DNA from: CAVRJC01 sp963721435
GTDB taxonomy: Bacteria > Actinomycetota > Acidimicrobiia > IMCC26256 > DASPTH01
Length of the DNA: 64,000 nt
Reading direction: 5' to 3'
Assembly: GCA_963721435.1 (NCBI GenBank)
Contig: CAVRJC010000012.1
Coordinates: 930,001 to 994,000 of the forward strand
Made by a program: the position numbers and the translations under genes. Positions 37,268 to 45,478 of the stretch are shown piece by piece (position 1 is the stretch's first letter; each line of letters begins with the position of its first letter). Below the pieces are notes generated by a model that had not been told where the DNA came from, ran no database searches, and worked only from the letters and a program-made list of their open reading frames with translations.

Positions 37268-38275
37268 TCAGGCGGTTCCGCCGCCGACCCCGCGCTGGAC
37301 GCCTGCCACGATGGCCCTCGCCAACTCGGGTCCGCGGGTGACGACTCGGCGCACGCCGTCGACGTCGTCGCCGGCCGCCGGCTCGCAGATCACGGCCGCC
37401 ATCTTCGTCTCGCGGAGCACCGCGTAGGCGCGGCCGCACACGCCGCCCACCTCGCCCAGCAACGGCTCGAGCTCCTGGCGGATGGCGGTGGCCACGCGGT
37501 ACCCGGCCTCGGACCGGAAGCGGCCCGACTCGAAGTAGCTGCACCGGCACCCCGGTGCGTCGCCCGGGCCCACCGCCAGGAACAGGTCGGCGGAGTAGCG
37601 GTTGGCCTCGGACGCGATCTCCGAGCCGTCGCCGCCAGTGGTGTCGAGCACTGCATCGGCGCCGGCGGCGAGCAGGGCGTGCACGATGCCGGTGCCGAGT
37701 GTCTCGAAGCCGGGGGTGGCAGCGACGAACACCCGCTTGCCCGACAGCTTGTGTTCACCTCGGCGCAGCTCCTCGCGCTCACGGACGCTGGCGATCTCGC
37801 CTTCCGCCAGGCCCTCGAGCGGAGGGCGGTTCAGGCGGTCGAGTGCGGCGATGGTCTCGGGCCCGCAGATGCCATCGGCGGTGATCCCGACGTTCCGCTG
37901 GAACTCGATGAGCGCGCCGGAGGTGTCGTCACCGAGGATGCCGTCCTCCCGGCCGGCATCGAAGCCGAGCGCGTTCAGCCGGCGTTGGAGCTCGGCGACG
38001 TCGTCGCCCCGCAGCATCGGCCGGCGGCGGTAGAGCATGCGGTCGCCGAGGCGGAAGCCGCTCTCGACGAGCGCAGCCCATGTCTCGCGGCCGCAGATCC
38101 CGTCGGAGCGCAACCCTCGGGCGTCCTGGAACGCCGAGACCGCGGTGAAGGTACCGCTGTCGAACCGGCCCGCTTCCTCCGACGGCACGTCGAAGCCCAA
38201 CGCGCTGAGGCGCTGCTGGAGATCCCGGACGGCCTCACCGCTGCTGCCCGGCCGGAGTACGGCCGGATCGCTCAA
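37268..38275 (-). CDS. CwlM-like peptidoglycan-binding / amidase-fold protein
   Basis: A 335-residue protein without a signal peptide. Two peptidoglycan-binding domains (about 5-65: GSSGEAVRDLQQRLSALGFDV; about 85-145: RGDDVAELQRRLNALGFDAG) precede an amidase_3-like fold (about 175-330: GKRVFVAATPGFETLGTG…DLFLAVGPGDAPGCRCSYFES). Mycobacterial CwlM, encoded in the same trx-parB neighbourhood, is a cytoplasmic regulator of MurA. The same role is plausible here. It overlaps trxA by 4 nt. Confidence 0.85.
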   Translation of the reverse strand: MSDPAVLRPGSSGEAVRDLQQRLSALGFDVPSEEAGRFDSGTFTAVSAFQDARGLRSDGICGRETWAALVESGFRLGDRMLYRRRPMLRGDDVAELQRRLNALGFDAGREDGILGDDTSGALIEFQRNVGITADGICGPETIAALDRLNRPPLEGLAEGEIASVREREELRRGEHKLSGKRVFVAATPGFETLGTGIVHALLAAGADAVLDTTGGDGSEIASEANRYSADLFLAVGPGDAPGCRCSYFESGRFRSEAGYRVATAIRQELEPLLGEVGGVCGRAYAVLRETKMAAVICEPAAGDDVDGVRRVVTRGPELARAIVAGVQRGVGGGTA

Positions 38276-38601
38276 CCGATGTACTCGGCGAGGTCCTGGA
38301 GGAGCTGACCCTTGCCCTTGGCGCCCACGATGCGCTTGACCTGCTCGCCGTTCTTGAAGACGAGGAGCGTCGGGATGCTCATGACGTCGTAGCGGCGGGC
38401 GGTGTCAGGGTTGTCGTCGACATTGAGCTTGGCGATGGCGAGCTTGCCACGCTGCTCGTCGGCGATCTCGGCGAGGGTGGGCGCGATCATCTTGCAGGGA
38501 CCGCACCACTCGGCCCAGAAATCGACCAGTACCGGCGTGTCGGATGCGCCGATCGCCTCGTCGAAAGTGCTGTCAGACAAGGTCACAATGTCGTCGGCCA
38601 C
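38272..38601 (-). CDS. trxA: Thioredoxin
   Basis: A 109-residue thioredoxin with active site WAEWCGPCKMIAP (about residues 29-41), cis-proline region SIPTLLVFKNG and the standard fold length. It reduces cytosolic disulfides using TrxB. Located between trxB (100 bp upstream) and the cwlM-like gene, which it overlaps. Confidence 0.97.
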   Translation of the reverse strand: MADDIVTLSDSTFDEAIGASDTPVLVDFWAEWCGPCKMIAPTLAEIADEQRGKLAIAKLNVDDNPDTARRYDVMSIPTLLVFKNGEQVKRIVGAKGKGQLLQDLAEYIG

Positions 38602-38701
38602 CGAATGTCCTTTCCTGGGGTCGGTGCGGAAGTGTACCGACCGGGCGCGTCTGGGATGGCTGTCGGGCTTGCAACACCCGCAGGGCGGGCGTCATTCCGG
38701 G

Positions 38702-39628
38702 CTATTCCCGGGCGGCGAGCCAGCGTTCGACTTCGATCGCGGCCATGCAGCCGCTCCCGGCGGCGGTGATCGCCTGCCGGTAGACGTGGTCCTGGACGTC
38801 GCCGGCGGCGAAGACACCGTCGACGGACGTGCGGGTGGAGTCGGCGGCGGTGATGATGTAGCCGTCGTCGTCGAGGTCGAGCTGGCCGCGGAACAGCGTC
38901 GTGGTGGGGTCGTGACCGATGGCGACGAACAAGCCGTCGACCGCGAAGTCGGACTCCTCACCGGTGACGACGTCGCGGACGCGCAACGCCTCGACCGAAC
39001 CGTCTCCCAACACGTCGTCGACGATCGTGTTCCACAGGAACTCGATCTTCGGGTTCGCCAGCGCCCGGTCCTGCATGATCTTCGACGCCCGCAGCTCGTG
39101 GCGGCGGTGGACGATCGTGACCTTCGTCGCGAACTTGGTGAGGAAGATCGCCTCCTCGAGCGCGGAGTCGCCACCCCCGACGACCGCGATCGGCTTCTCG
39201 CGGAAGAAGAACCCGTCGCATGTCGCGCAGGTGGAGACACCGTGCCCGAGCAGGCGCTCCTCCGACGGGAGGCCCAACATCCGGGCGGTCGCGCCGGTGG
39301 TGATGATCATCGCGTCGCCGCGGTACTCGGTGCTCCCGGCCCACGCACCGAAGGGCGAGCTCGTCAGATCCACCCGGTCGGCATCGGCGGTGACGAACTC
39401 GGCGCCGAAGCGCTCCGCCTGCTCGCGGAACTTCATCATCAGCTCAGGGCCCAGGATCCCGTCGGGGAAGCCGGGGAAGTTCTCGACGTCGGTGGTGAGC
39501 ATGAGCTGGCCGCCCGCGCCGATGCCCTCGATCACGATCGGCTTCAGGTTGGCGCGCCCGGCGTAGACGGCCGCGGTGAGACCCGCGGGTCCGGAGCCGA
39601 CGATCAGCAGTTCACGTGCGTCAGGCAT
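38702..39628 (-). CDS. trxB: Thioredoxin reductase
   Basis: A 308-residue FAD/NADPH flavoenzyme. FAD-binding GSGPAGLTAAVYAGRA (about 11-26), redox-active CATCDGFFF (about 134-142), NADPH-binding VVGGGDSALEEAIFL, and C-terminal GVFAAGDVQD are all visible. It supplies electrons to TrxA. The start overlaps the stop of the small membrane protein upstream by 8 nt. Confidence 0.97.
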   Translation of the reverse strand: MPDARELLIVGSGPAGLTAAVYAGRANLKPIVIEGIGAGGQLMLTTDVENFPGFPDGILGPELMMKFREQAERFGAEFVTADADRVDLTSSPFGAWAGSTEYRGDAMIITTGATARMLGLPSEERLLGHGVSTCATCDGFFFREKPIAVVGGGDSALEEAIFLTKFATKVTIVHRRHELRASKIMQDRALANPKIEFLWNTIVDDVLGDGSVEALRVRDVVTGEESDFAVDGLFVAIGHDPTTTLFRGQLDLDDDGYIITAADSTRTSVDGVFAAGDVQDHVYRQAITAAGSGCMAAIEVERWLAARE

Positions 39629-39914
39629 TCGTGTCCTCGGGACGCATGAATCGCAGTGTCCACACGAACGCGCCTGCGATCACGAAGATTCCCCCGAGGA
39701 TCAGGTAGGCCATCCAGACGTCGCCGGTGAGGACCACCAGCACGCGGAAGATCGCGATGCCCAGCATCGTGACGGCGACGAACACGAAGAACCCGACGAG
39801 CAGCCCGTACACGACTGCCCGGGTCGCTCGTTGCGCGGGCACGACCGTCTTGTCGCGCACCGTGTCGACGATCTGCTCGAGGGTGTCGACCGCGTCAGTT
39901 GTCCAGTCGGTCAT
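39621..39914 (-). CDS. Small two-helix membrane protein
   Basis: A 97-residue protein from the ATG at 39914 (MTDWTTDAVDTLEQIVDTV). Two hydrophobic helices (AVVYGLLVGFFVFVAVTMLG and VWMAYLILGGIFVIAGAFVW) fit a holin-like or general actinobacterial membrane-protein pattern. Unknown function. It lies between the anti-sigma-like gene and trxB, overlapping trxB. Confidence 0.7.
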   Translation of the reverse strand: MTDWTTDAVDTLEQIVDTVRDKTVVPAQRATRAVVYGLLVGFFVFVAVTMLGIAIFRVLVVLTGDVWMAYLILGGIFVIAGAFVWTLRFMRPEDTNA

Positions 39915-39990
39915 GACCGCTCCCACATGTTTCGCGCCGCGCCCGTCGGCGTGCGACTGCGGCAGGTTACCCGCAACGCCCGCTCGAGAC

Positions 39991-40660
39991 TCAGGACAGG
40001 CGGTGGACCTTGCAGGTGTCGGTCTCGATCGCATGGAACGAGTGGGCGCCACCGGGCGCTCTCGAGGTCGACGACGATCACCGGGTGGCCGTGGATCGTG
40101 CCCGAGGCGAGCGCGACCACGGTGCCGGGCGGCAGCGTCGAGGGCGAGCAGCCGAGCGCGCGGAAGCGGTTGACGAGCGCGTCGGAGCTCGCCGAGTCGC
40201 TCGCGGTCGTCTGGCCCGGGGCGCCCGCAGCGTTGGTGGGCGTCAAGGGGTTCGCCGCGACATCCCCGGTGGCGTCGAAGGCGCGGCGGAGCCGTTCGAC
40301 GTTCGCGGCGGTGCCGAGGTCGCCGAAGTCCCCGACGCTCCGCGCGCTGCCCGCGACCACTTCGTTCTCGGTCCCGTTCGCGGGCAGGGCTCGAGCGGCC
40401 TTGTCGCGCGCCGCCGTGGACGAGGAGCTGCCACCGCCACCCCCGACCGCGATCACGACTCCCGCGCCGGCCACGAGCACCACGACGACGACGGCTGCCG
40501 CCATCAGCCGGCGCGCCTGGCGCGCGGTCCCGGTGGTGCGCATCGCGGTGTTCACCAGGCGCCGCCGGGTGACGTCGTCAAGTGGTTCGACCGCGAGGAG
40601 CGCGGCAACGCGCTCGTCGCGCCCGTTGTGCGCTTCGGGAGAGGTCTCGTCGTCAGGCAT
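39991..40660 (-). CDS. Putative anti-sigma factor (membrane-anchored), apparent C-terminal frameshift
   Basis: The ATG at 40660 overlaps the sigma-factor stop by 8 nt. A cytosolic N-terminus (MPDDETSPEAHNGRDERVAALL) is followed by a membrane helix near 53-72 (RLMAAAVVVVVLVAGAGVVIA) and an extracytoplasmic part. After VIVVDLESARWR the annotated frame loses its GC-rich third positions. An extra base near 40050 restores HSFHAIETDTCKVHRLS and a stop at 39991 (222 residues). Gene order sigma then membrane protein suggests an anti-sigma partner. No zinc motif is visible. Confidence 0.65.
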
Positions 40661-41222
40661 GGTCGGTGGTGTGACGTTCGTCGGCGGGGTCGGGGTTCCC
40701 GAGCAGGTCGGCGAGCGCGGCCCGACCGCGCGAGATGCGCGAGCGCACGGTGCCGGCGGGCAGGTCGAGCACGGTCGCGATCTCCGCGTAGTCGAGGTCG
40801 CACAGGTCGCGCAGCACGACGGCGACGCGGAAGTCCTCGGGGATCGCGGCGAGCGCGGCGTCGATGTCGACGCGGGCATCGACCTGCTCGTCGATGCGTG
40901 ACCCGGTCGCGGGGCGTTCTGGGAGGTCGGCGGGGACGGGCCGGCGGTTCTTGCGGCGCAGCTCGTCGAGCGCCGCGTTGGTGGCGACGCGGTAGAGCCA
41001 CGTGGTGAACGCAGAACGGCCGTCGAAGCGGCGGATCCCGCGCACGACCGCGATCATCGCCTCCTGGGTCGCGTCGAGCGCGTCCTCGCGGTGCGGGATG
41101 ATCCGTCGACACAGCGCGTGGATGCGGTCGGCGTGACGGTCGAGCAGTGTCTCGAGCGCAGCGCGGTCCCCGCGGGAAGCGCGACGCGCGAGGTCGGCGT
41201 CGTCGTCACGCAACCGTGACAT
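40653..41222 (-). CDS. ECF RNA polymerase sigma factor (SigM-like position)
   Basis: A 189-residue ECF sigma factor. Region 2 shows DALDATQEAMIAVVRGIRRFDGRSAFTTWLYRVATNAALDELRR. Region 4 shows AIPEDFRVAVVLRDLCDLDYAEIATVLDLPAGTVRSRISRGRAALADLL. Gene order next to trxB/trxA and murJ corresponds to mycobacterial sigM; the symbol is withheld. It overlaps the kinase gene upstream by 17 nt and the anti-sigma gene downstream by 8 nt. Confidence 0.92.
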   Translation of the reverse strand: MSRLRDDDADLARRASRGDRAALETLLDRHADRIHALCRRIIPHREDALDATQEAMIAVVRGIRRFDGRSAFTTWLYRVATNAALDELRRKNRRPVPADLPERPATGSRIDEQVDARVDIDAALAAIPEDFRVAVVLRDLCDLDYAEIATVLDLPAGTVRSRISRGRAALADLLGNPDPADERHTTDHA

Positions 41223-42762
41223 CGGTGATCTGGAGTTGGTACGAGTCGCCCACTTTGGGGAGGACGGTCAGCCAGATCAGGACGTACTTCCCGCGCGCAT
41301 CCATGGTGAATGTCTTGCTCATGCCGAGCTCGGCGCCGCCCGCCTGGGGAGTGCCCCAATCGGCGAGCGTCGAACCCGGATCGCTCGATACGTAGATGTC
41401 GCCGCTCCATCCGTCCTGGTTCGTCTTCACCGTGACCGACGAGATCTTCGCGTCACCTTCGAGCTCGATGCGGAGGCCGACCCCCTTCTTCGTGTTCTGG
41501 AGGGGGTCGTTGTAGTGCTCGGTCGACCACGCCGTGGTGACGTCGCCGTCGACCGCCTGGCCGGTGTGCGCGTCGTCTTCCTGACCGTCGCCGAATGGGT
41601 CGAATGCGCTGGCGCCAACGACAGCCGGCGACGCGCCAGCGGCCGAATTGGCGGAACCCGATCCGCCGCTGGAGTTGTCCTTGGTGCCGAGATAGACGGC
41701 CGCGGCCGCGAGGCCGAGCACGACGAGCACGGCGAGCACCACCCAGATCCACCCCGAGCCCTTGCGCCGTTTCACCGCCACCGGCGCAGGACGCACCACT
41801 GGGACGACGGGCGCGGGCTTCGCCGTCGGACGCGCGGTTGCGGCGGCGGGCCTGGGTGCCGGCTGCGTGCCCGAACGCGGAGCCGGCTGCGTGCCCGAAC
41901 GCGGAGCCGGCTGCGTGCCCGAACGCGAAACGGGTGTGCGCAGCCGCGCCAGTGCGTCGTGCACGGCGCGCGCCGACTCGTACCGCGCGTCGGGCTTGCG
42001 CGCGAGGCAGCGGTGCACGATGTCGTCGAGTTGGGCCGGGGCGTCGGGCCGATCGGCGCGCACCGACGGCGCGGAGGTCGTGAGGCGGGCCATGGCGGTC
42101 GCGATCTCGGTGTCGCCGCCGAACGGCGGATGGCCGCACAGCATCTCGAACATGAGCAGGCCGAGCCCGTAGACGTCGGTGCGGGCGTCGGTCGCATGCC
42201 CGTTCACCTGCTCCGGCGAGAGATAGCGCGCGGTGCCCATCACCGTGCCCGTGCGTGTGAGGTCGTCGGTGCCGATCGCCTTGGCGATGCCGAAGTCGGT
42301 GACCTTGACCGGGCCGCTCTCGGGCACGAGCACGTTTGCGGGTTTCACGTCGCGGTGCACCAGGCCCGCGCGGTGCGCGGCGTCGAGCGCGTCGGCAACC
42401 TGCTCCCCGATGCGGATCACGTCACGCACCGGCAAGCCGCCGACGTCGTCGATGATGCGCCGCAGCGTGGGGCCGTTGACGAGCTCCATCACGATGTAGG
42501 CGGTGCCGTCGTCGTCGCCCGTGTCGTAGGTGGCGACGATGTTGGGGTGCATGACCTTGGCCGCGGCGACCGCTTCGTTGCGGAAACGGGTGCGCAGGGC
42601 GTCGTCCTCGGCGAGGTCGGCCCGAAGGATCTTCACTGCCACCCGACGCGACAGCACCCAGTCGTCGGCCACCCAGACCGTCGCCATGCCGCCGCGGGCG
42701 AGAGGCTCGACGAGCTGGTAGCGGCCACTGAGCACGCGCCCGGGGCTCGTGAGTTCGGTCAC
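41206..42762 (-). CDS. Transmembrane Ser/Thr protein kinase with extracellular discoidin-like domain
   Basis: A 518-residue receptor kinase. The catalytic domain (about 10-270) is complete: glycine loop LARGGMATVW, VAVKIL, HRDVKPANVLV, DFGIAKA, and SPEQ after the activation loop. A juxtamembrane linker holds three tandem RSGTQPAP units encoded by the interspersed repeat (41861-41929). A membrane helix (about 335-357, GWIWVVLAVLVVLGLAAAAVYLG) precedes an extracellular domain with AVDGDVTTAWSTE…LRIEL, resembling F5/8-type carbohydrate binding. In mycobacteria a related pseudokinase is fused to MurJ. Confidence 0.9.
   Translation of the reverse strand: MTELTSPGRVLSGRYQLVEPLARGGMATVWVADDWVLSRRVAVKILRADLAEDDALRTRFRNEAVAAAKVMHPNIVATYDTGDDDGTAYIVMELVNGPTLRRIIDDVGGLPVRDVIRIGEQVADALDAAHRAGLVHRDVKPANVLVPESGPVKVTDFGIAKAIGTDDLTRTGTVMGTARYLSPEQVNGHATDARTDVYGLGLLMFEMLCGHPPFGGDTEIATAMARLTTSAPSVRADRPDAPAQLDDIVHRCLARKPDARYESARAVHDALARLRTPVSRSGTQPAPRSGTQPAPRSGTQPAPRPAAATARPTAKPAPVVPVVRPAPVAVKRRKGSGWIWVVLAVLVVLGLAAAAVYLGTKDNSSGGSGSANSAAGASPAVVGASAFDPFGDGQEDDAHTGQAVDGDVTTAWSTEHYNDPLQNTKKGVGLRIELEGDAKISSVTVKTNQDGWSGDIYVSSDPGSTLADWGTPQAGGAELGMSKTFTMDARGKYVLIWLTVLPKVGDSYQLQITDVTVA
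41861..41929 (+). repeat. Interspersed repeat, three tandem copies (24-bp period) in the kinase gene
   Basis: Units at 41861, 41885 and 41909 with core GGCTGCGTGCCCGAACGCG, encoding repeated RSGTQPAP in the juxtamembrane linker of the Ser/Thr kinase. Confidence 0.85.
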
Positions 42763-42792
42763 TGCTTCATTCTGGCCGAGGGCCGCGACCCT

Positions 42793-42812
42793 CCCGGTTC
42801 AGGCACGGAGCC
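42793..42812 (-). repeat. Interspersed repeat between kinase and degV
   Basis: Minus strand GGCTCCGTGCCTGAACCGGG, in the 61-bp gap between the two genes. Confidence 0.8.
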
Positions 42813-42823
42813 GGACTCCCGGA

Positions 42824-43663
42824 TCAGCCCCGGATGACCTGGTAGGTGACGCCGATGACGCGAGGGCCGGCATGGGTGCCGATCACCGGGCCGATGAGTC
42901 CCGTGATGATCTCGTCGCGGGGGAAGATCGGCGCGAGGAGATCGAAGAACTCTTCGAGATCGGGCGCGTTGCCGTGCAACACCGAGAGGTGCTCGATCTT
43001 CTCCTCGCTCGCCTTCGCCGCGAGCATGCGCAACGCCTTCGAGCGGGTGCGCACCTTGGCCGTCTCCTCGACGACGCCGGCGCGCAGCTCGATCACTGGC
43101 TTGATCGACAGCATCGTGCCGACGAGCGCACGCGCGTTCCCGACTCGCCCACCCTTCTTGAGGAACTCGAGGGTGTCGAGGGTGGCGAAGAGCTTGGTTC
43201 GATCCCGGCGGTCGACGACCTCTGCGACGATCGACTCCAGCGAGTCGCCGTCGGCGGCGCGGCGCGCGGCAGTGAGGCACAGGTTGCCCTGTCCCATCGA
43301 CGCGCTCTGCGAGTCGATCACCTGAACCGGGCACACCTCCACGGTCGCGGCCGCGGCGACCTGGGCCGACTGCATCGTGCCCGACAAGTGCGACGAGAGG
43401 TTGATGCACACGATCCCGGTCGCGCCGCGCGCCGCGAGGTCGCGGAAGCACGCCTCGAACGCGCCGGGCGACGGCGCGGCCGTCTCGGGGAGGGTGTCGG
43501 AATGCTCGAGTCGGTCCCAGAACTGGTCGGCGCTCAGCTCGACACGGTCGACGAACTCCTGGTCACCGAAGCGGATGGTGAGAGGCACGATCTCGATGCC
43601 GAGCGCGTCGATGAGTGGTGCCGGGAGATCGCACGCGCTGTCGGTGACCACTCGTATCCCCAT
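42824..43663 (-). CDS. DegV family fatty-acid-binding protein
   Basis: A 279-residue DegV protein. Signature elements are VVTDSACDLP at the N-terminus, INLSSHLSGTMQSA with the ligand-binding Ser residues, DSQSASMGQG, and C-terminal GPVIGTHAGPRVIGV. DegV/FakB proteins bind fatty acids and deliver them to kinases such as FakA; no fakA is visible here. Inserted between murJ and the kinase gene. Confidence 0.93.
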   Translation of the reverse strand: MGIRVVTDSACDLPAPLIDALGIEIVPLTIRFGDQEFVDRVELSADQFWDRLEHSDTLPETAAPSPGAFEACFRDLAARGATGIVCINLSSHLSGTMQSAQVAAAATVEVCPVQVIDSQSASMGQGNLCLTAARRAADGDSLESIVAEVVDRRDRTKLFATLDTLEFLKKGGRVGNARALVGTMLSIKPVIELRAGVVEETAKVRTRSKALRMLAAKASEEKIEHLSVLHGNAPDLEEFFDLLAPIFPRDEIITGLIGPVIGTHAGPRVIGVTYQVIRG

Positions 43664-43713
43664 GGGCAGTGACGCTATCGGTCCTGACGCGGCGACGGTG
43701 TGTGGAGCGCGCT

Positions 43714-43760
43714 TTCCCGTTCAGGCACGGAGCCGGTCGTTTCCGTTCAGGCACGGAGCC
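43714..43760 (-). repeat. Interspersed repeat, two copies between degV and murJ
   Basis: Units at 43714-43734 (full consensus) and 43741-43760 (one base short). The second overlaps the murJ stop codon. Confidence 0.88.
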
Positions 43761-45474
43761 GGGCCGGTATGAGCGCGTACAGGGCGCGGAGCTCGTCGAG
43801 GCGGACGACCGTCGCCACACCCACGTAGACCGCGACTCCCGCGAGGCCGCCGACCACGAGCGACGTCAGCGCCTCGCCGGCCGTCGACCACCCGATCGCG
43901 TCGGCGACCAACCAGCTCGCGCCGGCGGCGACGGCTCCCGCCCCGACGCTCTTCACCATGGTGGTCGCGAGCGCGCGGCCTTCGATGCCGTGGAGCCGGC
44001 GGTCGACCACGACGAGGGCGAGCACGGCGGCGCAGAGATACGCGACGGAGAACGCGAGGGCGAGCCCGGGCACGCCGAGCCAGGCGTAGAGGCCGAAGGC
44101 CAGCGCGATGTTGATCGCGTTCTCGATGCAGTTGATCCAGAACGGCGTGAACGTGTCGAGGCGCGACGTGAACGCGCGCAACGAGAACAAGTAGATCGAG
44201 AATGGCACGAGCCCGACCGCGAAGGCGACGAGCGTGTCGGCCACGATCGAGGCGTCGCTCGCCGAGAACGCGCCGCGCTGCAGGAGCGTGACGATCAAGG
44301 GGCGCGCGAGCCCGATGTAGAGCGCGGCCGCGGGCACGATCACCGCGGTCGTGACCCGCAGCGCGCGTGACAGCTGCACGCGCATCGCCGGGATGTCCCC
44401 GCGTGTCGCGGCGCGTGCGAGCTCCGGTGAGTACGTGGTCATCAACGACACCGCGAACAGGCCGTGGGGCAGCTGGAAGAACGCGTATGCCGCCATGTAG
44501 ACGAACGGGCCACCCTTCGTACCGACCGCAAGCACGGTCACGACGAAGAGCGCGACCTGGTTCGCGATCACGTACCCGACCGTCCACCCACCGACGCGCA
44601 GCATGGTGCGGACAGCGGCGTGTCGCCACGCGGGGAAGAACCGGAGGTGGAGGCGTGCGTGCCGCAATGCGGGGAGCAACGCGAGCGCCATCACCGCGAC
44701 GCCCGCGGTCGTGCCGACTCCCATCAACAGCACGAGCGCGTCGTCGTCGAGCGCGGAGTGCACCGAGAGCGACTCGCTCGCGATGCGCGGGAGCATGAGG
44801 AACACGGCGATGACGACGACGTTGTTGAGGATCGGCGCGAACGCCGCGGCGACGAACCGCCGCTGCGCGTTCAGCATTGCCGTCGCGAGGGCGACGATGC
44901 CGTAGAACAGCATCTGGGGCATGAAGAGGCGGAGGAGCTCCGTTGCCAGCTCCTGCTGGTTGGCGCGTCCGGGTCCGTGGACGTCGAGCGTGTAGAGGCG
45001 CACGATCAACGGCGCGAAGAGCACGCCGATGACGGTGACCGCGAGCAACGCCAGCATCGAGACGGTGGTGACCGCGCTGGCGGCGTCTTCGTCGTCGGAT
45101 TCGAAGTACTTCACGAACAGCGGGACGAGGGTGGCGGTGAACACACCGCCGAGGAGCAGCTCGTAGACGATGTTGGGTGTCTCGTTCGCATAGCTGTAGG
45201 TGCCCGCGAGCGCGGTGACACCGAGCGCGTATGCGAGCGCGGCGATGCGCACGAACCCGGTGAGGCGCGAGAGCGCGGTGCCGACCGCGACGACCGCGCT
45301 CGACCGCATGATGCGGCGCGACTCGTCGGTGACGAACTCCCGTCCTTCGAGCCCGGCGTCGGGATGGGGGAGCGGGAGCGGCTCCGGCTCCGTGCCTGAA
45401 CGGGAAGTCGGCTCCGTGCCTGAACGGGAAGTCGGCTCCGTGCCTGAACGGGAAGTCGGCTCCTCGTCGCTCAC
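43747..45474 (-). CDS. murJ: Lipid II flippase MurJ (MviN family)
   Basis: About 575 residues from the GTG at 45474, 4 bp after the DUF6049 stop; TTG at 45498 is an alternative. At least 13 hydrophobic helices with family motifs GFVRIAALAYALG and ETPNIVYELLLGGVFTATLVPLF. It flips the peptidoglycan precursor. The N-terminus contains three tandem TSRSGTEP units encoded by the repeat at 45386-45454. A further repeat copy overlaps the stop codon (43741-43760). Confidence 0.94.
   Translation of the reverse strand: MSDEEPTSRSGTEPTSRSGTEPTSRSGTEPEPLPLPHPDAGLEGREFVTDESRRIMRSSAVVAVGTALSRLTGFVRIAALAYALGVTALAGTYSYANETPNIVYELLLGGVFTATLVPLFVKYFESDDEDAASAVTTVSMLALLAVTVIGVLFAPLIVRLYTLDVHGPGRANQQELATELLRLFMPQMLFYGIVALATAMLNAQRRFVAAAFAPILNNVVVIAVFLMLPRIASESLSVHSALDDDALVLLMGVGTTAGVAVMALALLPALRHARLHLRFFPAWRHAAVRTMLRVGGWTVGYVIANQVALFVVTVLAVGTKGGPFVYMAAYAFFQLPHGLFAVSLMTTYSPELARAATRGDIPAMRVQLSRALRVTTAVIVPAAALYIGLARPLIVTLLQRGAFSASDASIVADTLVAFAVGLVPFSIYLFSLRAFTSRLDTFTPFWINCIENAINIALAFGLYAWLGVPGLALAFSVAYLCAAVLALVVVDRRLHGIEGRALATTMVKSVGAGAVAAGASWLVADAIGWSTAGEALTSLVVGGLAGVAVYVGVATVVRLDELRALYALIPARLRA
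45386..45454 (+). repeat. Interspersed repeat, three tandem copies (24-bp period) at the murJ start
   Basis: Units at 45386, 45410 and 45434 are identical. They encode repeated TSRSGTEP at the MurJ N-terminus on the minus strand. Confidence 0.92.
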
Positions 45475-45478
45475 TTGT

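Noticed and set aside
41861..45454. Tandem 24-bp units as a CRISPR array
   Set aside because: Only three units each, with 3-bp gaps rather than spacers, and they are translated in frame within genes; no cas genes nearby.
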